Source: an uncultured Porphyromonadaceae bacterium
Lineage (GTDB): Bacteria; Bacteroidota; Bacteroidia; Bacteroidales; Muribaculaceae
Reading direction: 5' to 3'
Length of the DNA stretch: 28,078 bases
Assembly (NCBI GenBank): GCA_937892215.1
Contig: CALAVE010000079.1
Span: 1-28,078, forward strand
Each line of letters starts with the position of its first letter. Position 1 is the stretch's first letter. Below the pieces are notes generated by a model, which worked only from the letters and a program-made list of their open reading frames with translations, did not search any database and was not told the DNA's origin. Shown here piece by piece: positions 8,783-15,918 of the stretch. A program made the translations under genes and the position numbers.

Positions 8783-9808
8783 ATGATATACTTCAACAGC
8801 GACTACATGGAAGGTGCTCACCCTCAGATTCTGAAGCGCCTCTCGGAGATAAACTTTGACAAGAACCCGGGCTACGGGCACGACGACTACTGCCGGAGCG
8901 CCAAGGAGAAAATACGCGCCGCATGCAAGGCTCCCAATGCCACGGTTCGATTTCTCGTTGGTGGCACGCAGACTAACTCCATCGTAATCGATGCCATGCT
9001 CTCACACAACGAAGGCATCATCAGCGCCGAGACCGGGCACATCTGCAATCACGAGGCCGGTGCCGTAGAGGCCTGCGGTCACAAGGTGATTCTTCTCGAG
9101 GGGAAAGAGGGAAAACTCTCCGCTCTCACTGTAGCCACTTATCTGCGCGAATTCTTCTCCGTTGGCTACGGATACGAGCATCTGGTCGTACCTAAGGCTG
9201 TCTATATCTCGCAGTCCACCGAATATGGCACCATCTACACCCACAGTGAACTACAGGACCTGCGCGAGGTCTGCGACCGATACGGCCTCTATCTGTTCAT
9301 GGACGGTGCTCGCCTGGGCTACGCTCTCGCCGCTCGCCACAACAATCTGTGGCTCCCCGACATCGCACGGCTGTGCGACGCCTTCTACATCGGTGGCACT
9401 AAAGTTGGCGCTCTCTTTGGCGAGGCTGTGGTTATAACAAACCCCAGCATCAAACTCACGCTCGGATACATCAAGAACCGCGGCGCGCTGCTGGCTAAGG
9501 GCTGGCTCCTTGGGGTGCAGTTCGACACGCTTTTCACCGACGACCTCTATATGAAGATTGCCCAGAATGGCGTGGACAAGGCCATCCGACTGCGCAACGC
9601 CATCGAGGCTAAGGGCTATCCCATCTATCTGGAATCGCCCACTAACCAGCAGTTTGTCGTCGTGGAGAACAGCAAACTCGCTGAACTCAGCAAAAAAATA
9701 GGGTTCAATCCGCAGGAGGCTGTCGGAAAAAGCCACACTGTCATCAGGTTCGCCACGTCATGGGCCACTACCGACGAGCAAATCGACGAACTTATTTCTC
9801 TGCTGTAG
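8783..9808 (+). CDS. ltaE: Low-specificity threonine aldolase (PLP enzyme)
   Basis: A 341-residue fold-type I PLP enzyme of the threonine aldolase/beta-eliminating lyase family. It cleaves L-threonine or L-allo-threonine to glycine and acetaldehyde. Visible features are MIYFNSDYMEGAHP at the N-terminus (family pattern F-x-S-D), GGTQTNS near 60-66 (phosphate cup), ETGHICNHEAGA near 83-94, FMDGARLG around Asp174 (pyridine-nitrogen Asp), and the Schiff-base Lys207 in YIGGTKVGALFGE. The family assignment is firm. Exact substrate preference cannot be read from sequence, so the gene symbol is tentative. It ends convergently 25 bp from the lipocalin-like gene. Confidence 0.88.
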   Translation: MIYFNSDYMEGAHPQILKRLSEINFDKNPGYGHDDYCRSAKEKIRAACKAPNATVRFLVGGTQTNSIVIDAMLSHNEGIISAETGHICNHEAGAVEACGHKVILLEGKEGKLSALTVATYLREFFSVGYGYEHLVVPKAVYISQSTEYGTIYTHSELQDLREVCDRYGLYLFMDGARLGYALAARHNNLWLPDIARLCDAFYIGGTKVGALFGEAVVITNPSIKLTLGYIKNRGALLAKGWLLGVQFDTLFTDDLYMKIAQNGVDKAIRLRNAIEAKGYPIYLESPTNQQFVVVENSKLAELSKKIGFNPQEAVGKSHTVIRFATSWATTDEQIDELISLL

Positions 9809-9833
9809 AGTCCTCTGAATCTTTCTTACTGGC

Positions 9834-10274
9834 TCACACCCATTTCACCAGACGCAATCTCACGATGCTGCCGGTTTCGCCCTGCACGAAACTCATCTCT
9901 ATCTCGCTGCCGCTCTTCTTCTCTATGCTCAGGGTACATTCCGTCCCCATCCGGGTCTCGTCGAACGGTACGTAGCGGTCGTCCGGGAACGTGAGTTTCA
10001 GCGTCTCGCCCTTTTCCTCCCAGTTACCGAAGCGGTCGGTATATACATGATGCTCGGTTATCTTCCGCATATTGAACACTTTCCCCTGGAACTGGAAGAA
10101 CACATTGCCGTCATAGTCCGCGGCGGGCTCTCCGTCCACCTCTATGCTCTCCACCTTCCACAACCCGAACCACACGCCTATGTCGCCATTGTTGCGCGAA
10201 CAACTCGCACCCAGTATCACTGCCGCCACCACACACAATATGCCTATTATTCTCAGTCTCATCCTTTTCTTCAT
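9834..10274 (-). CDS. Lipocalin-like lipoprotein
   Basis: A 146-residue lipoprotein. The signal peptide ends in LGASC (lipidated Cys25) and is followed by polar SRNNGD. The mature part has the small beta-barrel pattern of Bacteroidales lipocalin-like domains: G-x-W near the start (WFGLWKVESIEVDGEP), F-Q-F-x-G-K-V-F, a W-EEKGETLKL strand, and L-S-I-E-K-K near the end. Its ATG overlaps the stop of the upstream Wzi-family gene (ATGA), which implies translational coupling and a shared place of work at the outer membrane. Ligand and role are unknown. Confidence 0.75.
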   Translation of the reverse strand: MKKRMRLRIIGILCVVAAVILGASCSRNNGDIGVWFGLWKVESIEVDGEPAADYDGNVFFQFQGKVFNMRKITEHHVYTDRFGNWEEKGETLKLTFPDDRYVPFDETRMGTECTLSIEKKSGSEIEMSFVQGETGSIVRLRLVKWV

Positions 10275-11812
10275 CTAATAGTGAAATCTCCCGAATAGTT
10301 CACCGTGAGCATGGCTCCGGTATTGTCGCCGTACAGGGTGCCGCGGTCCAGCGCGGCGCTGAGTTTCACCTGTAGCCCGCTCACTTTCACAGGCTTGTAC
10401 GCGGCCTCTATCATCACCGATGTGTCGTGAACCGGCTCCAGCCGCGGCACAAACGGTGTTCCCCACGACTTCCTGTACGACACGAACGCCCGGTAACTGA
10501 ATTCTTTCGTCAAGTCCCCGGTCAGTCCCAGATGGAAACCGCGCACCAGATTGTCGGTGAACGCCATGTAACCGTCGGTGTTATACAGCGGTGAGCGCAC
10601 AAACGGCGACCCCAGCGACATTCCGAACGCCGCATAGCCGTTGTAGGTGTAGTTGTTATAGTAGTCATCACAGCCTGTGGCCTTGCCCTCTATGGGCGAA
10701 CCGCCGTAGTCGCCCGCGTTGAAGTGTAGTGGACCGCTCTGGTTCTTCAGGCTGATGAACTCCAGTACCGCACCGCGTAGCAGTGCCGGCTTGCCGCTGT
10801 TGTACTCCAGCCCCCACAACCCGTCTATTCCGTTGGCCTTTTTCAGCCCGGAGCCGTCTTCCCACGGAGCCTGAAGGTATCCCTTGAGTTTCGACCCGTT
10901 CTTAAACTTGTACTCCAAGCATAGGTCTATGGTGCCCAGGTGGTTCCCCTCGGCAAACACATCTCCGGGGTTGTTCCCGCCGCGACCGGCGAAGATGGTG
11001 CGCACAAATGTCTTGAATTTCACGTCCATCTTTATCTCATTGGTCACCACACCGTTCACGTATGTCCTGTTCAGACCGCCGAATTGGCACGACGACTGCG
11101 TTCCCAGGGTCACAACAAACGGTTTGTTCGGATTCGACCGGAAGTAAATGCTCTTGTAGTGGAACCAGATGCCCGTTGTCAGAAACTTGTTGTAGTAGTT
11201 GAAATGGTTCTCCAGCCACTTGCTGTCGTTCATCTTGTAGTAGGCAACCTCGCCCACCACCTGAAGCCATCCCTTCGTTCCCGGGAAGGTCTGATAATTC
11301 ACAAATCCGGCGCGCACTCCGGCTGCCGGCCGCGCGTTTGCGCTGAGTAGCAGGTCGCCGCTGCTCAGGTCATCGTTGGTGATATATGAGCCGTAGCGCT
11401 TCATGCCCAGCATCAGGAACACACCGCGCCACTTCACCTCGCCATGCAGTTGCTGCAGCCACAGCCGCGGCGGATGCTGGCTATTCTCCTTCCAAGTGCC
11501 GCTCGGCGCGTCGTAGCGGTCATATTTTGTGCTCGACGAATAACCGCCCCACACCTCGGCGCCGCAGCCCCACGAGAACCGACGAGTGGTGTCCATCTCA
11601 TGACTCACCGCAGCCGACACCAGTGCCGAATTTGGCTGCGTCACCGTGCCGCCTCGCATACTCGCTATGTAATATGGCGCGAACTTGCCGCCTCCGGCAT
11701 TCAGCGTCGCCCCGGCCGAGTAGTCAAACGTAACCTCCCCCATCACGGGCGTAGCGCAACTGATAGCCAGGACAAGCATCGCCAGAACTCTATGCAAAAT
11801 CGTGCGAGCCAT
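10271..11812 (-). CDS. Capsule assembly Wzi family outer-membrane protein
   Basis: A 513-residue protein with a signal peptide (MARTILHRVLAMLVLAISCA, cleavage near VMG-E). The mature part is dominated by alternating aromatic/polar beta strands, as expected of an outer-membrane beta-barrel. Segments such as FDYSAGATLNAGG, WLQQLHGEVKWRGVFLMLGM and GIWFHYKSIYFRSN fit the Wzi-type capsule assembly family widespread in Bacteroidales. E. coli Wzi anchors capsule at the surface, but for this branch the role is by homology only, and no capsule genes are nearby. Two starts are possible: ATG 11812, or GTG 11824, which overlaps the glsB stop (GTGA). The ATG gives the cleaner signal peptide. It sits between glsB and the lipocalin-like gene in one operon. 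Confidence 0.82.
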   Translation of the reverse strand: MARTILHRVLAMLVLAISCATPVMGEVTFDYSAGATLNAGGGKFAPYYIASMRGGTVTQPNSALVSAAVSHEMDTTRRFSWGCGAEVWGGYSSSTKYDRYDAPSGTWKENSQHPPRLWLQQLHGEVKWRGVFLMLGMKRYGSYITNDDLSSGDLLLSANARPAAGVRAGFVNYQTFPGTKGWLQVVGEVAYYKMNDSKWLENHFNYYNKFLTTGIWFHYKSIYFRSNPNKPFVVTLGTQSSCQFGGLNRTYVNGVVTNEIKMDVKFKTFVRTIFAGRGGNNPGDVFAEGNHLGTIDLCLEYKFKNGSKLKGYLQAPWEDGSGLKKANGIDGLWGLEYNSGKPALLRGAVLEFISLKNQSGPLHFNAGDYGGSPIEGKATGCDDYYNNYTYNGYAAFGMSLGSPFVRSPLYNTDGYMAFTDNLVRGFHLGLTGDLTKEFSYRAFVSYRKSWGTPFVPRLEPVHDTSVMIEAAYKPVKVSGLQVKLSAALDRGTLYGDNTGAMLTVNYSGDFTIR

Positions 11813-11820
11813 CTGTTTTC

Positions 11821-12759
11821 TCACATTACTGAATCTTTCTCGTACGTGTCGATGTGCCGACTCTTCTTCTGGTCGGTAATCTCCGATATCTTCAGGAATA
11901 TCCCAGTCTCTTCCACCTCGCCGAACTCATGGTTGATTGCCGTTCCGAACATTCGCATCGTAGGCGACAGGCTCATATAGGCGTTCACCAGCGGCGGTAT
12001 AGTTATGCCGCGCTCGCGCACAAAGGTGTTGAGCCGCTTGTAGTCCTCGCGGAAATCATCTCCCGCGAAAAACGTCCGCAACTCATCCATGCTTCGCTCG
12101 GTGCGCAGCGGCTCTATGGGGGTCACCAGCGAGTCTCGGTCCGGAAAATAAAGGTGCAGGAAACATAGCAGCAGGTTGCGACTCTCTCGGTCGTAGGTAG
12201 GATACATCGTGGCCTTGCCGAACAGATATTCCACCTCCGGATTAAGCACTGTCACTGCACCCAGACCGTCCCACAGGTTATCCAGAGCGAAAATGGCCTT
12301 GCTGCCGGTGCGTGTCGACTGATACTCCGGCCGCACGAACGAGCGCCCCAGTTCCAGGGTCCTGGGCAGATACTGCTCCAGAAACGCCTGCGAGAAGCGG
12401 AACATATGCGCCGTGGCTATCCGCGGCTCGCCTGTAGTAGTGTATCTGATATCCTTACCGGCAATATACCGGTAAGCGCCTATTATCTCTTTCTCCTGCG
12501 GATTCCACACAAAAAGTTGCTTGCACGCCGGCTCCATCAGGTCAAACTCGTCTATGTCGCAGGCCTTGCCCGTTCCACCGCCGCCGGCTCGGAACGATAT
12601 CTCGCGCAGTCGCCCTATCTCGCGCATGATGTTGGGCGAGTTATGGGCATCCACCACGTATATCTCGTTACCGGCCTTGTTCGTGCGACGCAGAAAACGG
12701 TCCTGCGTCAACTCTTGCTCTATCAGAGTCAGTTCCACTGGAGGTATTATATTTTCCAT
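11821..12759 (-). CDS. glsB: GlsB-type N-acyltransferase (glycine lipid synthesis)
   Basis: A 312-residue OlsB/GNAT-like acyltransferase. Typical segments are GREISFRAGGGGTG-like (here LREISFRAGGGGTGK), DEFDLMEPACKQLFVW, IIGAYRY, RFSQAFLEQYLPRTLELGRS and FALDNLWDGLGA. In Bacteroides thetaiotaomicron the homologue GlsB N-acylates glycine to give a commendamide-type monoacyl lipid, which GlsA then O-acylates. ATG 12759 is chosen because the longer TTG reading overlaps the TATCTTTG promoter box at 12781-12788. It is co-translated with the Wzi-family gene. Its presumed partner glsA lies 4.1 kb away at 16905-17738, with an unrelated cassette and a WYL gene between. The symbol rests on homology from memory. 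Confidence 0.82.
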   Translation of the reverse strand: MENIIPPVELTLIEQELTQDRFLRRTNKAGNEIYVVDAHNSPNIMREIGRLREISFRAGGGGTGKACDIDEFDLMEPACKQLFVWNPQEKEIIGAYRYIAGKDIRYTTTGEPRIATAHMFRFSQAFLEQYLPRTLELGRSFVRPEYQSTRTGSKAIFALDNLWDGLGAVTVLNPEVEYLFGKATMYPTYDRESRNLLLCFLHLYFPDRDSLVTPIEPLRTERSMDELRTFFAGDDFREDYKRLNTFVRERGITIPPLVNAYMSLSPTMRMFGTAINHEFGEVEETGIFLKISEITDQKKSRHIDTYEKDSVM

Positions 12760-12780
12760 AACTATGCCTTTTTCAAAAAG

Positions 12781-12788
12781 CAAAGATA
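12781..12788 (-). promoter_or_regulatory. -7 box of the glsB promoter
   Basis: On the minus strand this reads TATCTTTG, a full match to TAnnTTTG. A TTG lies upstream but at 23 bases, slightly too far. The expected start, near 12775, leaves a leader of about 15 bases. It suggests glsB has its own promoter rather than depending on the cassette upstream. Confidence 0.55.
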
Positions 12789-12906
12789 CAGATTTTTTTT
12801 ACGACTTTCTTCAAAAAAGCTTTCCTTTTATGAATCATTTAAGCGCAAAATGTTGTTTAAGGTTGACTTTTGTCACTTCCAAGGGCGGGAAAATGCATCA
12901 AAACCA

Positions 12907-13245
12907 TTATAATGGCTCTGGTGGCGCAGGAATGCCAGGTGTCTGAATGATGTTACCCTCCATAATCATATCATCATCTTCTTCAGCGAGGTCCATTCCA
13001 TAGATTTCCGCAACGAGGTCTTCGTAGTTCTCTATGCTCTCAGCATCAATTCGGATGGGCGAGCCACATGCTTCCTTGCGGCGTAGTTTCTTCATAAGGT
13101 CTGCAGCCTCAAAATCGCAGTTCGGACAAGTCCCACTGCAAGGTCCGTCATGATCACACTCATGTGGTTCATACTCTATGCCGTTCAGTTCGGCAATGTT
13201 CTTGCGGATGCTCTTCAGCACTTCGCAGATGTCTTTTCCTGTCAT
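12907..13245 (-). CDS. Small Cys-rich protein paired with a radical SAM enzyme
   Basis: A 112-residue protein. The N-terminal helical part (MTGKDICEVLKSIRKNIAEL) is followed by a Cys cluster, C30-x5-C36-x3-C40-x2-C43, in the context CSGTCPNCDFEA. Then come a basic helix (LMKKLRRKEAC), an acidic stretch (LAEEDDDMIMEG) and a proline-rich end (TPGIPAPPEPL). From memory, related Cys-cluster proteins occur in other Bacteroidales with differing tails, but I know of no assigned function. Its ATG overlaps the stop of the radical SAM gene, so the two are translationally coupled. It could be a metal- or Fe-S-binding partner, or a substrate of that enzyme. The C36-C40-C43 spacing equals the CX3CX2C of radical SAM cores. 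It is the last gene of the cassette. Confidence 0.8.
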   Translation of the reverse strand: MTGKDICEVLKSIRKNIAELNGIEYEPHECDHDGPCSGTCPNCDFEAADLMKKLRRKEACGSPIRIDAESIENYEDLVAEIYGMDLAEEDDDMIMEGNIIQTPGIPAPPEPL

Positions 13246-13868
13246 ATTGCTTTCTTTATATCTGTCTTGTAAGTGAATACGTCAAAGCGCGAGAAACCCA
13301 TGTCACGAAGAGTGTCCATGCTCCGTTGCTGTGCTTTCTTATCGTTAAAATCAGGGATGAGCGGTATTCGACAAACAACACTATCCGCTTTGCCCTGTGC
13401 TGCCAACCAACGGAGGTTGCCAAGCACCAGGCTATTGTCCTTCCCTGTGTAGGCCCGGTACGTATTAGGCTGCATGTCCTTGATGTCCACAATGTATTCG
13501 TGAACAAAAGGTACCAGTTGCTCCCACTGCGAACGTGGCACATTGAGCGACGACTCAATGGTGGTGTGCCACTTGTCTGCACCCAGCCCCAGCACTTCGC
13601 GGATGAAATCGGCATGAAGCAGTGGTTCTCCTCCACCGAAGCAGACCCCTCCACCCGTAGCCATGAAGTACAGTTCGTCTTTGCGCAATTGCTTCATCAC
13701 ATCTTCGGCAGTCAGATGGTAACGGATGCCATCCTCATGGAAACACTGCGCGTTGAGACAATAGCGACAACGTAGTGGACATCCATAGAAAGCCACAAGA
13801 GTCGTTATACCGCGCCCATCAACTTTCATGCGCAGCCGACTGATGCCAATGAAGGGGGCGATGGACAT
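13242..13868 (-). CDS. PflA-like radical SAM protein (activase-type)
   Basis: A 208-residue radical SAM protein. The cluster motif CX3CX2C is at C30, C34 and C37 (YGCPLRCRYCLN). The SAM-binding GGEP motif at 79-82 lies in GGGVCFGGGEPLLH, close to the GGGVTFSGGEPLLQ block of pyruvate formate-lyase activases. The N-terminal GISRLRMKVDGRGITTLVAF also matches the activase entry strand. Enzymes of this class make a 5'-deoxyadenosyl radical. It is shorter than PflA (about 246), has no ferredoxin-like insert, and no glycyl radical enzyme is encoded in the window. Its coupling to the Cys-rich protein suggests a different partner. It starts 3 bp after the SIMPL gene. Confidence 0.85.
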   Translation of the reverse strand: MSIAPFIGISRLRMKVDGRGITTLVAFYGCPLRCRYCLNAQCFHEDGIRYHLTAEDVMKQLRKDELYFMATGGGVCFGGGEPLLHADFIREVLGLGADKWHTTIESSLNVPRSQWEQLVPFVHEYIVDIKDMQPNTYRAYTGKDNSLVLGNLRWLAAQGKADSVVCRIPLIPDFNDKKAQQRSMDTLRDMGFSRFDVFTYKTDIKKAI

Positions 13869-13871
13869 AGG

Positions 13872-14531
13872 CTATGCTTGCTCAATGTCCCAGATGACCA
13901 TTACCTCGTCCGAGATTACAAGGTCATCGGGAGTGATATCAAGGGCTTCGGGACTGCTCGCCATCGCCTCTTTATTGGAGTGGATGTTGCGAGCTTGGGC
14001 ATACATGTGAACATCGTGGTGCGAGTAGTTGATCGACGACACCTCGCCCAGTTTACAGCCTGCTGCCTTGACCATGATGTTCGCCTTCTCTGTAGCATCG
14101 TGAATGGCACGCTCCAGCATCTTCAACTGATGCGGACGAGGATCCTGAATGGTGTAGCCGATGTTAATCTGTGCACCTTTGATAAACTTGCCAATGCCAC
14201 GGACGAGGTTGTTAAGCAACACATTGTCGATGCCTATATCCACCTTGATGCGCTGTACCATATCGTAGCCTTGCTTGATGGACTCAATGTAGTTGCCATC
14301 TTCATCATATTGAGGTACCGTGTGGTCGGTAATGTCAAGGCTTGTAGTCTTGGCCAACTTACCACTTTTGTGGTTGTATTCCAATATCTTAACCATCCAC
14401 AAGCTATTCTCTTTTGCCTGAGTGTATGCTTCCTCATAGGTTTTGAAAACACCTGTAATGTTCGTTTCTATTCTTGTCACGTCAGGCACCACATGGATGC
14501 TGCCGCTGCCAGTTACGGTGATAGTTCCCAT
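13872..14531 (-). CDS. SIMPL (DUF541) domain protein without export signal
   Basis: A 219-residue protein spanning one SIMPL domain. It starts MGTITVTGSGSIHVVPDVTR, the usual first strand, and has the family segments TYEEAYTQAKENSLWMVKIL, YTIQDPRPHQLKMLERAIHD, and ATEKANIMVKAAGCKLGEVSS. Most SIMPL proteins are exported; this one begins directly with the domain, with no signal peptide or membrane helix, so it should act in the cytoplasm. The biochemical role of the family is poorly defined. It is 8 bp from the HD fusion gene and 3 bp from the radical SAM gene. Confidence 0.85.
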   Translation of the reverse strand: MGTITVTGSGSIHVVPDVTRIETNITGVFKTYEEAYTQAKENSLWMVKILEYNHKSGKLAKTTSLDITDHTVPQYDEDGNYIESIKQGYDMVQRIKVDIGIDNVLLNNLVRGIGKFIKGAQINIGYTIQDPRPHQLKMLERAIHDATEKANIMVKAAGCKLGEVSSINYSHHDVHMYAQARNIHSNKEAMASSPEALDITPDDLVISDEVMVIWDIEQA

Positions 14532-14539
14532 ATCTTTTC

Positions 14540-15439
14540 CTATTTGATGTCCTTAATCATATTCCATGCCTTTTCATGCTTGGTTACCGGCTTAAGGTGT
14601 CCACCGGCACGTCCGCGCTCCAGATTGTGCTGAAGATCGGCTTGTTTCACATGAATGGCGATGGGATTGCCACTGTCAATGATGCGCTGTACATAGTCAT
14701 AGTAGTCAATGCCTTTCTCATGAGTAAGCAGCTTCAGTGCTTCCACGATAGGACGGTCAACGCCTTTCATGAGTAGGCCTGTGAAGGTTTCTCGGGTGTC
14801 TTCCACAACGTCATGAAGGAAGCCTGCTATCATTTCCTCACGGGTGCGTCCCTTCAGACCCACGAAGAGAGGATGAAGGATGACAGGATTCCCATCCAAA
14901 TCTTTCTCGCCGAAGTGTGCTTCATTGGCGATACGGATGGCTTCCTCAATGGTGAGTGGCCCCTGGCGGCGAGCCTTCAGCTCGTCTTCATTATACAAGT
15001 ATTCGTCTTGCTTGGACAGGAAGTCTTCCCAAAGGTCTTCAAGTTTCTCTGCCTGTTCGTTGGTAAGCATACGTCCTGAGTGTCCACCTGTCCAGTTAAA
15101 ATCGGGAATGGCGGCTGTCAGCTGCTCTGTTGTAAGTATGTCTGTATTCTCTGGATGGAATATGTAGTCGGGCTGCATGTCCATGTAAAAAGTCTGTCGT
15201 CCTTTACCTGACCAGTCTTCATCTTCGTATGGTTCGGAAGAAAAATAACCGCTCATCACGACACCCGTTTTGCCTTCACCGACACGCACCATGAAGAAAC
15301 GGTCTTCTTCGTGGGCTTTCTCATGCTCCCATACACTCCAGTTGTACCACACATCGGGGTACTCCTGAAGTTCGTGTTCGAGGTCCTCCATTTTATAGGA
15401 AGATATGGCAGGTCGCCACATCAATATAAATGTCTTCAT
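14540..15439 (-). CDS. Fusion of a PUA/EVE-like domain with a RelA/SpoT-type HD hydrolase
   Basis: A 299-residue two-domain protein. Residues 160-299 form a RelA/SpoT-type HD hydrolase with the complete motif set: H175 (EAHFGEKD), H189 (ILHPLFV), H209-D210 and E213-D214 (FLHDVVEDT), D268 and N272 (KQADLQHN). MESH1 and SpoT use these residues to bind manganese and remove pyrophosphate from (p)ppGpp or phosphate from NADPH. No synthetase domain is present. Residues 1-140 (FILMWRPAISSY, NWSVWEHEKAHEEDRFFMV, GVVMSGYFSSEPYED, WSGKGRQTFYMDM) recall the order of elements in EVE/PUA-like domains, which bind modified bases. That assignment is inference. It is the second gene of the cassette, 9 bp after the HIRAN gene. 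Confidence 0.82.
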   Translation of the reverse strand: MKTFILMWRPAISSYKMEDLEHELQEYPDVWYNWSVWEHEKAHEEDRFFMVRVGEGKTGVVMSGYFSSEPYEDEDWSGKGRQTFYMDMQPDYIFHPENTDILTTEQLTAAIPDFNWTGGHSGRMLTNEQAEKLEDLWEDFLSKQDEYLYNEDELKARRQGPLTIEEAIRIANEAHFGEKDLDGNPVILHPLFVGLKGRTREEMIAGFLHDVVEDTRETFTGLLMKGVDRPIVEALKLLTHEKGIDYYDYVQRIIDSGNPIAIHVKQADLQHNLERGRAGGHLKPVTKHEKAWNMIKDIK

Positions 15440-15448
15440 CTTTTTCTC

Positions 15449-15817
15449 TTATTGTTTGTTATTATGACGCACGATTCGAATAGTCAATCGTATCTGATTC
15501 TCGTAGTGCGCCTCAGGGTTAATCTTACTGATGCGGCATTCAAAGATGTCGTCCCATCCCATTTCGAGCAATTGTGCAATTGTTTCGTTTTCTCCGCTTG
15601 GGATATAGCCCAACAGATATTCGTCGTTTGCACCTGTGCCCTCGTCAAGTCCACGGTGATACATCACTGCTACTGCATTTTTATCATAGCGATTATCCAA
15701 GTCGCGACGCAATTCCAACAGTGTTCCGACATGCAATTCTTCCCACACCTCATCAGCATCGTGATATTGACGACCTGCAAGGTGACACTCTTTGAAAAAC
15801 AACTTTTTTGCCTTCAT
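15449..15817 (-). CDS. Standalone HIRAN-domain protein
   Basis: A 122-residue protein made of one HIRAN domain. The family pattern is clear: an entry strand CHLAGRQYHDAD, then GTLLELRRDLDNRYDKNAVAV, then YLLGYIPSGENETIAQLLEMG, ending with basic strands (IRLTIRIVRH). In HLTF and related helicases HIRAN binds 3' ends of single-stranded DNA. In bacteria it occurs alone or with nucleases and helicases. It is the first gene of the five-gene cassette, preceded by a -7 box at 15858-15865 and an inverted repeat at 15875-15893. Confidence 0.85.
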   Translation of the reverse strand: MKAKKLFFKECHLAGRQYHDADEVWEELHVGTLLELRRDLDNRYDKNAVAVMYHRGLDEGTGANDEYLLGYIPSGENETIAQLLEMGWDDIFECRISKINPEAHYENQIRLTIRIVRHNNKQ

Positions 15818-15857
15818 AACTTCAATCTTTTAAACGTTCAACTTCAAGTTTACGATG

Positions 15858-15865
15858 CAAAATTA
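15858..15865 (-). promoter_or_regulatory. -7 box of the cassette promoter
   Basis: The minus strand reads TAATTTTG, matching TAnnTTTG. No TTG occurs 19-21 bases upstream; that position is covered by the inverted repeat at 15875-15893. The leader to the HIRAN ATG would be about 34 bases. Confidence 0.55.
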
Positions 15866-15874
15866 ATTGGGCAT

Positions 15875-15893
15875 TGTACCATAATGCGGTACA
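15875..15893. promoter_or_regulatory. Inverted repeat, candidate operator of the cassette
   Basis: Perfect 6-base arms TGTACC and GGTACA around a 7-base spacer. It covers the place where the -33 element should lie relative to the -7 box at 15858-15865, a standard repressor position. No T-run follows, so it is not a terminator. The adjacent WYL regulator (stop at 15919) is the obvious candidate binder; this is inference. Confidence 0.45.
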
Positions 15894-15918
15894 TCCAAAA
15901 AAAATTATGGAATTTCTT

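Noticed and set aside
12904..12915. Palindrome CCATTATAATGG at the end of the Cys-rich gene as a terminator.
   Set aside because: It has no loop, few G-C pairs and only four T residues after it on the minus strand; too weak to call.
13242..13868. Naming the radical SAM protein pflA or nrdG.
   Set aside because: Motifs are activase-like, but there is no glycyl radical enzyme gene beside it and the protein is shorter than PflA.
13878..14633. Plus-strand open frame of about 250 codons opposite the SIMPL gene.
   Set aside because: It is the antisense shadow of a clear SIMPL domain and has no plausible domain of its own.
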